Positions 7,202 through 15,440 of a stretch of 20,985 nucleotides of DNA are shown in pieces. Below the pieces are notes generated by a model. The model saw only the letters and a list, made by a program, of their open reading frames with translations, was not told where the DNA came from and ran no database searches. This DNA comes from SpSt-398 sp033762195 (GTDB taxonomy: Bacteria; Bacteroidota; Bacteroidia; Chitinophagales; Chitinophagaceae): assembly GCA_033762195.1 (NCBI GenBank), contig JANRLV010000069.1, forward strand, positions 1 through 20,985. Direction: 5' to 3'. The position numbers were made by a program, and so were the translations under genes. The first letter of the stretch is position 1. Each line of letters opens with the position of its first letter.

Positions 7202-9748
7202 TTATTGTGGATTTGTAGTTTCGGGGGGACCAAGAAAACTGGGTTTGAGTTTTCCGAGGTCAAGGACGAGTTTTTGCAGTACTACGCCTGCGTCTACACG
7301 CCAGATACGGATCTTATGTTTTCCCGGTTGGGTTAAAAAATGACGGCTGGAACGGATAATGATGCTTTCGCCCACCCATTTGTTCCAGATACCGCGGTCG
7401 CTTGTTTTGTCTTCTTTATTCAGACTGATGATCTGTGGGGTTTCTCCATCGATGGATACTGCATAACGGGTGCCTGTTTCCATAGTGTGAAAATTAAGGA
7501 CCGGTGTGAAGTAGGCATAGAGGGTAACTGAATCCTTGCCCACGGTATAGATATCATATTCCAGACAGGGGGAAACTTGTCCTGGTGTGGATGCTGGTGC
7601 GGTGACCGGAAAAGCAGTGACCGCGTTTCCGGTTCTTCCATGATCAGGGAGTTTTACCCATTTGATCTCTTTGGTTTCAATCGCCCGGCTAAATTTTGCC
7701 GCCTCGATCGAGATGCCGATATTTTTATCTTCGTAAAATACAGGGCCTTTGCTTCCTTTTCCCGGTGTTGGTTTGGGGACACGAGGTACGGTGATTCCGT
7801 GCAGGATGGAATCTTCCGACAGCAGGGGCACAGCCGGCATTTTTTGTACAGGAGGTTGTTGCCAATATGTGTACCCGATATGCGTCTGGCTCATCATATG
7901 GTTCCATTTCCCGTTACCCAATTCATGGTATTGCCGCGTGATGAGTGAGTCGTTCAAATAATACTCCTTTACCTTGGCGGCATAGCCATTTGTTTCAGGA
8001 AGTTTTAGCGCATAGGCCTGTTTATATAAGGCATGATTGTAGTACATTTCATAGAGGTTCGAGCAGGCCAGTACGGGATGGAGTACCAGTTGAAAATAAG
8101 CATCATGGTATTCGGCGGGTAATTTAGCGGCAATGGATTTGGCGCGTTCCCGCAGATCGGTGTATTCTTTTACTACCCGTGGCCATTCGTCGTAGTTGAA
8201 ACTATAGGTGTCTGCATCCAGCAACTCCGGTTTGCGACGGCCATTATACTTGGCATACAGGGATAGGATGGACGCGATCTCGTTGGCATAGGTTTTTCCA
8301 AACTGATCGGCAGCCCATTTTCGGGTGAAGGCCTGAATATCCGCAGCCTTGATTTTTTCCGGATTCCAGGCATAGGTAAGAAAGAAGGAGATCGGAAGTT
8401 CCATGGGTTTGATATCACCTACATTCACGATCCAGATCTGGCGCACATCATATTCCCAGGCCAGGTTCATCTGTTGCCAGATTTTCGGGAGTGGATTTGT
8501 ATTCACCCATTTGTAATTGCGGGGGCCGCCTACATAATCAAAGTGATAATAAATACCATAGCCACCTGCACGGGGTTTGTCTTCCCGCCTGGGAAGTTTT
8601 CGCAGGTTACCCCAGTTATCATCACACAATAATAAGGTCACATCATCTGGTACCCGCATGCCTTTATCATAATATTCCTGTACTTCTTTATAGAGTGCCC
8701 AAAGCTGTGGGGTTTTTGTAGCGGGTTGGCCGGTTACATCGGCAATGATCTCGCGCTGGTCTTTAACGATTCGTTCCAGCAGGGAGGTGGCGGTTTCGCG
8801 TGACATCGGCATGTCTCCATCGCCACGCATTCCTACACTCACGATCTTCTCATTGGTGGCCCTTTTCATGCCCTCGCGCCAAAAGGCTTTTAACTGTACC
8901 TCATTGCTGTCATAGTTCCACTTGCCTTTACCATATCGTCTCCACTCATCATGGGCCCGCATCAACGGTTCATGGTGGGAGGTACCGATCACGATCCCAT
9001 ATTTTTCGGCTGAATGAATATTGAGTGAATCATCATCATAAAAGGCATTGCCCCACATGGCGGGCCAGATATAATTTCCTTTCAGCCGAAGGATCAATTC
9101 AAACACCTTTTCATAAAAACGATGATTGAACCCTCCGAATTTCTCCCTTGACCAGTTCGAAAGGGCCGGAGCTTCATCATTTATAAATATGCCACGGTAT
9201 TTTACCCGGGGATAATCGGTCAACACGAAATTCTTCCTGATCCGCAATTCAGGTTGCTTTTTCACTGGTACATCGGCCCACCACTGCCAGGGTGAAACAC
9301 CGATCTGGGCAGAGAATTCTGCCACCCCATAGGCGGCACCGCGCCGATCACTGCCCATGATCAGGATGAGTTGATTGATGCCCGGCGCTGGTTTTTCAAT
9401 CGTTTGAATGCGAAACGCTTCCCAACTTTCTTTTTTAAACCAGTTTGACATATCCATCCCGGGCAGGGCCATGGATAGTAAGGAAGAGTTGGCGGTTCCC
9501 ACCAGGATCAGGGTTTCCGCTTTTTTAGGAATGGTATAACCTGTTACGGGTGCTTTCCCGGTCACAGATTGAATGTCCTTTTGCAGCCAGCTCACGGTCA
9601 GGGCGACAAGAGGCGCTTCGTTGGGGGCTGAAACAATGGTGCAGTTGCTGAGGGAAAAGGAGTTTTTATCTGTATCGCTGCTGAGCAGGTTTTGTGTCCT
9701 GGATAAGAGTGGGCTCATCAGGAGCAGGAGGATCATGTACTTTTTCAT
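7202..9748 (-). CDS. GH115 alpha-1,2-glucuronidase
   Basis: An 848-residue exported enzyme with signal peptide (MKKYMILLLLMSPLLSRTQ), a normal length for GH115. Recognisable family blocks are RGIFINDEAP (185-194), LKGNYIWPAMW (222-232), GTSHHEPL (255-262), MRGDGDMPM (307-315), LLCDDNWGN (373-381) and YHFDYVGGPRNYKW (401-414). They are preceded by a beta-rich N-terminal domain and followed by a C-terminal beta-sandwich (from about 650). GH115 enzymes remove (4-O-methyl)glucuronic acid from internal as well as terminal xylose residues, which explains a neighbour that breaks glucuronate esters (CE15). It is the first gene of the minus-strand operon; GGGAG just before the ATG may act as a ribosome-binding site. 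I did not assign catalytic residues because I cannot number them safely against a characterised member. Confidence 0.93.
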   Translation of the reverse strand: MKKYMILLLLMSPLLSRTQNLLSSDTDKNSFSLSNCTIVSAPNEAPLVALTVSWLQKDIQSVTGKAPVTGYTIPKKAETLILVGTANSSLLSMALPGMDMSNWFKKESWEAFRIQTIEKPAPGINQLILIMGSDRRGAAYGVAEFSAQIGVSPWQWWADVPVKKQPELRIRKNFVLTDYPRVKYRGIFINDEAPALSNWSREKFGGFNHRFYEKVFELILRLKGNYIWPAMWGNAFYDDDSLNIHSAEKYGIVIGTSHHEPLMRAHDEWRRYGKGKWNYDSNEVQLKAFWREGMKRATNEKIVSVGMRGDGDMPMSRETATSLLERIVKDQREIIADVTGQPATKTPQLWALYKEVQEYYDKGMRVPDDVTLLLCDDNWGNLRKLPRREDKPRAGGYGIYYHFDYVGGPRNYKWVNTNPLPKIWQQMNLAWEYDVRQIWIVNVGDIKPMELPISFFLTYAWNPEKIKAADIQAFTRKWAADQFGKTYANEIASILSLYAKYNGRRKPELLDADTYSFNYDEWPRVVKEYTDLRERAKSIAAKLPAEYHDAYFQLVLHPVLACSNLYEMYYNHALYKQAYALKLPETNGYAAKVKEYYLNDSLITRQYHELGNGKWNHMMSQTHIGYTYWQQPPVQKMPAVPLLSEDSILHGITVPRVPKPTPGKGSKGPVFYEDKNIGISIEAAKFSRAIETKEIKWVKLPDHGRTGNAVTAFPVTAPASTPGQVSPCLEYDIYTVGKDSVTLYAYFTPVLNFHTMETGTRYAVSIDGETPQIISLNKEDKTSDRGIWNKWVGESIIIRSSRHFLTQPGKHKIRIWRVDAGVVLQKLVLDLGKLKPSFLGPPETTNPQ

Positions 9749-9805
9749 TTTCTCCCGGGTTGTAGTTAATTCAAAAAGGAAAATGAGCCATCTTTTTGGC
9801 TAATA

Positions 9806-9820
9806 ATTGCAATCGGTTGC
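9806..9820. promoter_or_regulatory. LacI-type operator, copy 1 (GH115 side)
   Basis: ATTGCAATCGGTTGC contains a nearly symmetric core around a central CG (TTGCAATC / GGTTGC). This layout is typical of LacI/PurR/CcpA-family operators. It lies 58 bp upstream of the GH115 start and matches 10037-10051 base for base. No regulator gene is in the window; a sugar-responsive LacI-family protein encoded elsewhere is the inference. Confidence 0.65.
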
Positions 9821-9865
9821 CTAAAGATCGTGAAATTTATTTTCACCCGATTAGAATTTTTTCGG

Positions 9866-9899
9866 TTAGGGGCCTTACCTGTTTGGGCTAAGGGCCTAA
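9866..9899. repeat. Imperfect inverted repeat in the divergent control region
   Basis: TTAGGGGCCTTA (9866-9877) can pair with TAAGGGCCTAA (9889-9899) with one bulged base around an 11-base loop. There is no T-tract, so it is not a standard terminator. It lies between the two operators and may be a further binding site or chance. Confidence 0.4.
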
Positions 9900-10036
9900 T
9901 GATGAAATGGTCTGTGAGTGGGATGAATGACCCTGTCAGCCTTATTTTAGCCCATTTTGTTGTAAATAAAATAGTTAGGTGGGGAAGCAGGTGCCGGGGA
10001 GTAAAATGCCAGGATGGGGAGGCCAAAAAATTTTTT

Positions 10037-10051
10037 ATTGCAATCGGTTGC
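10037..10051. promoter_or_regulatory. LacI-type operator, copy 2 (susC side)
   Basis: Identical in all 15 bases to 9806-9820. The following A lets the symmetric core TGCAATCGGTTGCA be read in full here: one mismatched pair in a 14-bp dyad with central CG. It overlaps the proposed -33 element of susC, so a bound regulator would block that promoter. The offset from copy 1 is exactly 231 bp. Confidence 0.68.
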
Positions 10052-10077
10052 ATTTTCAAATTAAACCTCTATTTTCG
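10047..10077 (+). promoter_or_regulatory. Candidate Bacteroidota-type promoter for susC
   Basis: GTTG at 10047-10050 (compare -33 TTTG) is followed after 19 bases by TATTTTCG at 10070-10077 (compare -7 TAnnTTTG, one mismatch). Spacing and sequence fit the sigma-ABfr consensus reported for Bacteroides. Transcription would start near 10085 and leave an untranslated leader of roughly 240 nt before the chosen susC start. CGATTGC at 10082-10088, the reverse of an operator half, lies at the predicted start site. Confidence 0.4.
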
Positions 10078-10124
10078 TTAACGATTGCTAAAAACTACTT
10101 CGATCAACTGCTAAATTTCTGCAG

Positions 10125-10141
10125 TATGGCCTATAGCCATA
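10125..10141 (+). repeat. Small perfect hairpin in the susC leader
   Basis: TATGGC (10125-10130) and GCCATA (10136-10141) form a 6-bp stem around CTATA. It would lie about 40 nt into the predicted susC leader. It is short and not followed by a T-run, so a regulatory role is only possible, not shown. Confidence 0.35.
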
Positions 10142-10328
10142 TGAAAAATAAAAATCTGCTGTTGTCCTCCTTTCACCGGGGGATATTCAAGCAAGCTATC
10201 AATTCTCCCCCTCTATTTTCGGATGTTAATGGGTCATTTACCAGGGAAACATGGTATGCCGATGGTTAAATCCATGCCCGACCCCAATGAAATCTTCCAT
10301 TCTTCACTTGCTAATACAATCAAATAAC

Positions 10329-13300
10329 ATGAAACACGAACTTGCTTATGAAAGAACGCGGTACTTCGCAGTCTGGAAGAGACTGAGTCTATTTGCCTTC
10401 TTTATTGCTGCTGCTCTGATGACATTTGCTCAGGGTAGAGTGGTAGGTAAAGTATTAAATGAAACAGGGTCTCCGGTTACAGGGGCTTCTGTTTCTGTAA
10501 AAGGTACCAATACCGGAACCACAACTGACAATCAGGGAAATTTTTCCATTATTGCTAATCCAGGTACGGTACTGGTCGTTTCTTATGTGGGTTATCTCAC
10601 CCAGGAAGTGAACGTTACCGGTGCCGAGCTCTCAGTACAACTGGCGGTTGATGCCCGTAGTATGGGAGAGGTGATCGTGGTGGGTTACGGCTCCCAGCGG
10701 AGACGGGATGTTACCGGCGCGGTGATCTCGGTCAACGAGGCCACTCTGAAAGAAGTGCCGGCCCCCAACGTGATCAATCAATTAAAAGGCCGTGCAGCCG
10801 GTGTATCCATTGTCAGCAATGGTGCCACACCTGGTTCACAGGCCCAGATCCGGATCCGGGGTAACAGAACCCTGACCACTTCACAAGGCGCAGCCGATGC
10901 GCTCGACGGTCCATTGGTGGTGGTAGATGGTATCCCGTATGGTGGTCTGAATGACCTGAACCCGGATGACATTGCCAACATCGAGATCCTGAAAGACGCC
11001 TCCGCCACAGCCATCTTTGGTTCCCGTGGTGCGGGTGGTGTTTTGCTGGTGACCACCAAAAGAGGAAAGGTTGGGAAACCGGTTATTTCCTATGATGGAT
11101 ATTATGGTGTCACCAATATCATGTCCAAATACAAAGTTTTCAACGGAGAAGAATACGCCAAATTCAAAGAAGATGGCGCTGCCTACAACCGTACCGGTTG
11201 GCCTGGTAGTCAGTACACTTCTTCCTATTTACTGACTCAGGCAGAGAAAGACGCGCTTGCTGCCGGTGTTAGCACCGACTGGCAGGATCTTATTTATAAG
11301 TCCGGCCACATGCAAAGCCACCAACTGAGCTTGCAAGGCGGTACTGAAATGACCCAGTTTGGTATGGGTGCCGGTTTCTTCCGTGAAGAAGGTATCATCC
11401 CCAACCAACGCTTCGACCGTTTCAACCTCCGTGCGACACTCGATCAAAAGATCAGTAACCGCGTGAAGATCGGTTTGAATACCATGAATACACTGACCTA
11501 TACCAATAACCCCGGTGGTGGTGGTGTTCCTTCTGGTTTGGCTCGTTTGACCCCACTGGCCAGTCCCTACAACCCCGATGGTACACTGAACCTGAACCCT
11601 GCTGTTGGTTCGATCGATGCTGCTGCCGTGAACCCACTGACACTGATCACTAAATCAGACGCCATTCTTTCGCGCAGCCGCTCCATTCGTAGTTTCAACA
11701 GTTTGTATGCCGAGGTAAAACTGATTGACGGAATGCGCTATCGTTTCAATGCCGGTTTGAACTTCAGCCAATCCGCTTTCAATGGCTATTCTGGTCCAAA
11801 CACCTATGTTAATACGGCGGTTGTACAGTCTTCTTCCAACGCCACTATTTCCAATACGGAGTTTTGGAACTACAACCTCCAACACCTCTTATATTATAAT
11901 AAGACCATTGCCGAAAAACACAAGATCGGATTCACTGGTTTGTTTGAGATCACCAAAGACCATTCGCAAGGAAGCAACTTCACCATTACCGGTGTACCTG
12001 CTGACTATATCGCAAATGCCAACTTTGGTCTGGCCAGCGGAACCCCCGTTGCCAACCCCGGTAACCAATCTTTTTCTGAGCAAGGGCTGGTTTCTTATAT
12101 GGGTCGTATCAACTATGGATACGATGACAAATACCTGTTGACCCTGACCCTGAGAAGGGATGGTTCTTCTACCTTGTCTCCCGGTAACCAATACTTCAAC
12201 TATCCCGCCATTGGTTTGGGATGGAATGTGATCGATGAGAAATTCATGGAAAAACTGGATTTTGTTTCCAACCTGAAAGTACGTGGTGGCTGGGGTATCT
12301 CCGGTAACCGTAACGTAGGACCTTATTCTACCCTGGGTGCTCTTTCTGCCGGGTATTATAATTTTGGAACATCCACAGCCGGTCAGGCCCTGGCCTATAC
12401 CGTAACCAGTCTTCCCGCTACCGATCTCGGATGGCAATCCACTTCGCAGTTCGATATTGGTTTGGAATTTGGTTTCCTGGATAACCGTATCACTGGTTCG
12501 ATTGACTACTACCAACAAAAAACCAAAGACATCCTTCTTTCTGTTCCCCTTCCTCCATCCAATGGAGCAGGCTCTACCTTAAAGAACCTCGGTAGAACAG
12601 AAGGTAAAGGGGTGGAAGTAGCCTTAACCGTTGAACCCATTCGCAATCCTAAAGGATTCAACTGGAGTGCGGATATCACCTACTTCTTCAACCGTGAAAA
12701 GATCACGCAGTTGACCACACCGACCGAAATGCAGAATATCGCTGCCGGCTGGTTCGTTGGTCAGCCGCTGACTGTGATCTATGACTATAATAAATTAGGC
12801 ATCTGGCAACTGGATGACTCCATCAAAGGAACCATTGCTGCTCAATTGGCCCCGACACAATATCCCGGCCAGATCAGAGTAGAAGATGTCAACGGAGATA
12901 ACCGGATCACGCCTGCTGACCGGAAGATCCTTGGAAACTTCCAACCCAAATGGGAAGGTGGTTTGACCAACCGTTTCTCTTATGGTGATTTTGACCTTTC
13001 CGTTGTTGTTTACGCCAGAATGGGCATGAAAGTGCTGGTTCCTTACCTGACCGCTGATGGTGGTGGTAATGGTTATCCTTTCTTCATGCAAACCCGCGTG
13101 AACCAACTTAAAGTAGATTATTGGACCCGGAATAACCCGACCAATGCCTTCCCTGCTCCCGATGCCGGTACTGACCGCTTCCTGTATGGTTCTACCCTCG
13201 GATATCAGGATGGTTCCTTCATCAAATGCCGGAGCATCAACTTTGGCTATCGCGTTCCTGCCCGTCTGTTGAAAAAAACAGGTATCAGTTATGCACGGGT

Positions 13301-13505
13301 ATATATCAATGCGACCAACCCATTCATCATCTACTCTCCTTTTGTGAGAGATGGTTATGGACCTGATCCCGAAGGAAATGGATATGGTGGTTCTGTAACG
13401 CCTACGGGTGCGGGTGATGTAAGTACCCCCAACAGACAGGTGAGTGTGAACCTGAACAACCCTCCGGTTCGTCAATTCACGTTTGGTGTAAATCTTAAAT
13501 TCTAA
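10329..13505 (+). CDS. susC: SusC-family TonB-dependent outer-membrane oligosaccharide transporter
   Basis: A 1058-residue SusC/RagA-type porin if started at the ATG at 10329. This start gives a signal peptide (hydrophobic run LFAFFIAAALMTFAQ) after a long basic n-region; the frame remains open to ATGs at 10251 and 10287, which would bury that signal. Order of domains: carboxypeptidase-like regulatory domain (about 36-107, GRVVGKVLNETGSPVTGA), a TonB-interacting stretch (about 112-120, MGEVIVVGY), plug (about 125-247) with the SusC signature LKDASATAIFGSRGAGG (221-237), then the beta barrel. It ends in an aromatic beta-strand (FTFGVNLKF), as outer-membrane barrels do. With SusD it imports glycans; the surrounding genes suggest arabinoxylan or glucuronoxylan oligosaccharides. 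It starts the plus-strand unit behind the operator-bearing region. Confidence 0.95.
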   Translation: MKHELAYERTRYFAVWKRLSLFAFFIAAALMTFAQGRVVGKVLNETGSPVTGASVSVKGTNTGTTTDNQGNFSIIANPGTVLVVSYVGYLTQEVNVTGAELSVQLAVDARSMGEVIVVGYGSQRRRDVTGAVISVNEATLKEVPAPNVINQLKGRAAGVSIVSNGATPGSQAQIRIRGNRTLTTSQGAADALDGPLVVVDGIPYGGLNDLNPDDIANIEILKDASATAIFGSRGAGGVLLVTTKRGKVGKPVISYDGYYGVTNIMSKYKVFNGEEYAKFKEDGAAYNRTGWPGSQYTSSYLLTQAEKDALAAGVSTDWQDLIYKSGHMQSHQLSLQGGTEMTQFGMGAGFFREEGIIPNQRFDRFNLRATLDQKISNRVKIGLNTMNTLTYTNNPGGGGVPSGLARLTPLASPYNPDGTLNLNPAVGSIDAAAVNPLTLITKSDAILSRSRSIRSFNSLYAEVKLIDGMRYRFNAGLNFSQSAFNGYSGPNTYVNTAVVQSSSNATISNTEFWNYNLQHLLYYNKTIAEKHKIGFTGLFEITKDHSQGSNFTITGVPADYIANANFGLASGTPVANPGNQSFSEQGLVSYMGRINYGYDDKYLLTLTLRRDGSSTLSPGNQYFNYPAIGLGWNVIDEKFMEKLDFVSNLKVRGGWGISGNRNVGPYSTLGALSAGYYNFGTSTAGQALAYTVTSLPATDLGWQSTSQFDIGLEFGFLDNRITGSIDYYQQKTKDILLSVPLPPSNGAGSTLKNLGRTEGKGVEVALTVEPIRNPKGFNWSADITYFFNREKITQLTTPTEMQNIAAGWFVGQPLTVIYDYNKLGIWQLDDSIKGTIAAQLAPTQYPGQIRVEDVNGDNRITPADRKILGNFQPKWEGGLTNRFSYGDFDLSVVVYARMGMKVLVPYLTADGGGNGYPFFMQTRVNQLKVDYWTRNNPTNAFPAPDAGTDRFLYGSTLGYQDGSFIKCRSINFGYRVPARLLKKTGISYARVYINATNPFIIYSPFVRDGYGPDPEGNGYGGSVTPTGAGDVSTPNRQVSVNLNNPPVRQFTFGVNLKF

Positions 13506-13523
13506 ACTATTCAATCGTTCGAT

Positions 13524-15329
13524 ATGAAATACATAAAATATGCAATAGCGATCGCAGCGATAGTTGTTTCCGGCACCGGCTGTAAGAAGCTCCTGGAGGA
13601 AAAACCCCAGGCGCAGGTAGTTCCTTCTTTTTTCAATAGCCCTGCAGGGGTATTGGGAGGGATCGCCGGTGTGTACAATGACTTGCGTAGCCAGTGGGGT
13701 ACGGAAGGCTTTACCAATGAAATGCAGGCCGGTACGGATGAATTCATCCTCGGTGCAAGCGGTAGCGCCCCTATCTCTACATACAATGGATTAAATGCCA
13801 GCAATTTTGGTGCGGCCTGGTCCATTGCCTTTCAGGATATCAATACCCTCAATGGGGTATTGCAATATGGTCAAACCATTGACCTTCCCGAAGCCACGCG
13901 TAAACAATACCTGGCGCAAGCCAAGTTTCTCCGTGGGTTCTGGTATTTCTATCTGGTGCAAACATTTGGTGATGTGCCCCTGCACACCGAGTTCATCACA
14001 GCCCCTTCACAGGCCGCTTCCCGCCAACCTGTGTCCCAGATCTATGACCTCATCCTGCAAGACCTGACCGAAGCAGCGGCTGATCTTCCCGACAGACCTA
14101 CTGCTCCCTTCCTGGGTAAAGCAGCTACCAAACCCGTAGCCCAGTTCCTGTTGGCCAAAGCCTATCTCACCCGTGGATGGCTGACCAATAACCAGGCTGA
14201 CTTTGTACAGGCACATACTCTTTGCGCCGCAATCATTGCCAACAAAGCCACCTATGGTCTTGACCTCTGGCAGGATTTTGGCGATGCCTTTGTGCCCGCC
14301 AATGACTATGGTAAAGAAAGTATGTTTGTAAGCGACCACAGTACTGACCCCAAATACGGATACTATACCGTAGGTGGTGGCGCCAGTGGTGGTGCAGCAC
14401 AGAACCTTTCTCCCTGGTTCACCAATTTCAACTATCCCAACTGGGGAATCAACTCGTATAAGAATGCTTCCAACGTACTCGTGAATAGTGGAACAACCAC
14501 CATGATCCGCGATTCTTACTATGGACGCCCTTATGTCCGGATGCGCCCCAACAGTTATTTCTGGCCTACCGGCCCCAATGCAGGTAAGAACTATTTCCTG
14601 GATCGCGCCTTTACACAACGTAATGTGGATTCCCGCTTCCAGAATTCTTTCTATACCGTTTATATCGCCAATAAAGCCACCTCGAATACCGTTGCTGCGG
14701 CCAACAACAGCCGTGGTATCGCTTATACCCTGGCCATTGGAGATACCGCTATCTGGCTTCCTGACTTTGAAGTAGCCGGTGCTCCTCAATTTGATGGTAC
14801 CCGTCCGTTCAAAGGAACGATTGCTCCGCCCAGTCTCTGGTCGAATACGATCTTCCCCGCTTTGAAAAAATTCATGGACCCCAGCCGTGGTTCGAACTTC
14901 AACGACCCCTCTACACGTCCCTGTGTATTGTATCGTTTCTCTGAAGTTTACCTCGTAGCTGCCGAAGCCTATTTCAAAGCCGGTGATGCTACCAATGCAG
15001 CCGCCATGTTGAACGTGATCCGTCAAAGAGCCGCTTTCCGTAAAACCAATACACCGGCACAAAATGCCGCCGCTGAAGCCGCTATGACCATCACCCCCGG
15101 TGATGTTACCATCGACTTTATATTGGATGAACGCAGCCGCGAACTGTTTGGCGAATGGCAAAGATGGCATGACCTGGTACGTACCCAATCATTGGTACGC
15201 CGTATCCAGGAATGGAATCCTGAAGCAGGTCCCAATATCCAAAGCTTCCATGTACTGCGCCCGATTCCACAAAGCCAGATCGACCGGGTAACAGAAGGCC
15301 CCGCCTTCCCCCAAAACCCTGGTTATTGA
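13524..15329 (+). CDS. susD: SusD/RagB-family surface glycan-binding lipoprotein
   Basis: A 601-residue SusD-type lipoprotein, 18 bp after susC. The signal peptide ends at Cys20 (VSGTGC), followed by KKLLEEKP, a stretch with the charged character of surface-export signals. The N-terminal part shows the family's typical opening (FFNSPAGVLGGIAGVYNDL) and TPR-like helices (FLRGFWYFYLVQTFGDVPL). The C-terminal RagB/SusD part carries RFSEVYLVAAEAYFKAG and LDERSRELFGEWQRWHDL and ends in HVLRPIPQSQI. It caps the SusC barrel and binds oligosaccharides at the cell surface. Substrate cannot be read from sequence; the operon opposite argues for glucuronoarabinoxylan fragments. It is the last gene before a strong terminator. 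Confidence 0.95.
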   Translation: MKYIKYAIAIAAIVVSGTGCKKLLEEKPQAQVVPSFFNSPAGVLGGIAGVYNDLRSQWGTEGFTNEMQAGTDEFILGASGSAPISTYNGLNASNFGAAWSIAFQDINTLNGVLQYGQTIDLPEATRKQYLAQAKFLRGFWYFYLVQTFGDVPLHTEFITAPSQAASRQPVSQIYDLILQDLTEAAADLPDRPTAPFLGKAATKPVAQFLLAKAYLTRGWLTNNQADFVQAHTLCAAIIANKATYGLDLWQDFGDAFVPANDYGKESMFVSDHSTDPKYGYYTVGGGASGGAAQNLSPWFTNFNYPNWGINSYKNASNVLVNSGTTTMIRDSYYGRPYVRMRPNSYFWPTGPNAGKNYFLDRAFTQRNVDSRFQNSFYTVYIANKATSNTVAAANNSRGIAYTLAIGDTAIWLPDFEVAGAPQFDGTRPFKGTIAPPSLWSNTIFPALKKFMDPSRGSNFNDPSTRPCVLYRFSEVYLVAAEAYFKAGDATNAAAMLNVIRQRAAFRKTNTPAQNAAAEAAMTITPGDVTIDFILDERSRELFGEWQRWHDLVRTQSLVRRIQEWNPEAGPNIQSFHVLRPIPQSQIDRVTEGPAFPQNPGY

Positions 15330-15362
15330 TCTTAATTTGAGATTTCTACTGGAGTAATATGT

Positions 15363-15391
15363 GGGGCAGGTCCAATGACCTGCCCCTTTTT
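15363..15391 (+). terminator. Rho-independent terminator after susD
   Basis: A perfect 10-bp GC-rich stem, GGGGCAGGTC (15363-15372) with GACCTGCCCC (15377-15386), closes a CAAT loop and is followed directly by five T. It ends 49 bp before the araBD start and separates the importer genes from the arabinose operon. Confidence 0.92.
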
Positions 15392-15440
15392 ATGAATAAT
15401 TGAACATTTTGATTCTGATTTACCCTATATTGATTTCCTC

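Larger units (their letters stand above)
9749..10328. other. Divergent intergenic control region between the xylanolytic operon and susC
   Basis: About 580 bp separates the divergent start codons at 9748 and 10329. It holds two identical 15-bp operator-like sites (9806-9820 and 10037-10051), an imperfect hairpin (9866-9899), a candidate susC promoter (10047-10077) and a small perfect hairpin (10125-10141). Short open frames occur on both strands, but none has a recognisable product, and they cross the operator or promoter elements. Nothing further is recognised in 10142-10328 apart from the leader and two unlikely upstream ATGs in frame with susC. Confidence 0.75.

Noticed and set aside
9766..10059. 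Possible small protein in the divergent intergenic region (97 codons, minus strand)
   Set aside because: It crosses both operator sites and the candidate promoter, has no signal or domain, and overlaps equally poor frames on the other strand.
12795..13514. Open frame of 239 codons on the minus strand at the 3' end of susC
   Set aside because: It is antisense to the conserved barrel end of SusC, with no plausible product or translation signal.
14007..15188. Long open frame of 393 codons on the minus strand inside susD
   Set aside because: It lies wholly antisense to a well-supported susD and shows no recognisable domain. Its length follows from codon use in the sense gene.
15400..15433. Promoter for araBD (TTTG at 15408-15411 with TATATTG at 15426-15432)
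   Set aside because: The spacing is 14 bases, whereas about 19-21 is usual, and transcription would begin almost at the ATG. The alternative TTG at 15400 gives 23 bases. Neither is convincing.
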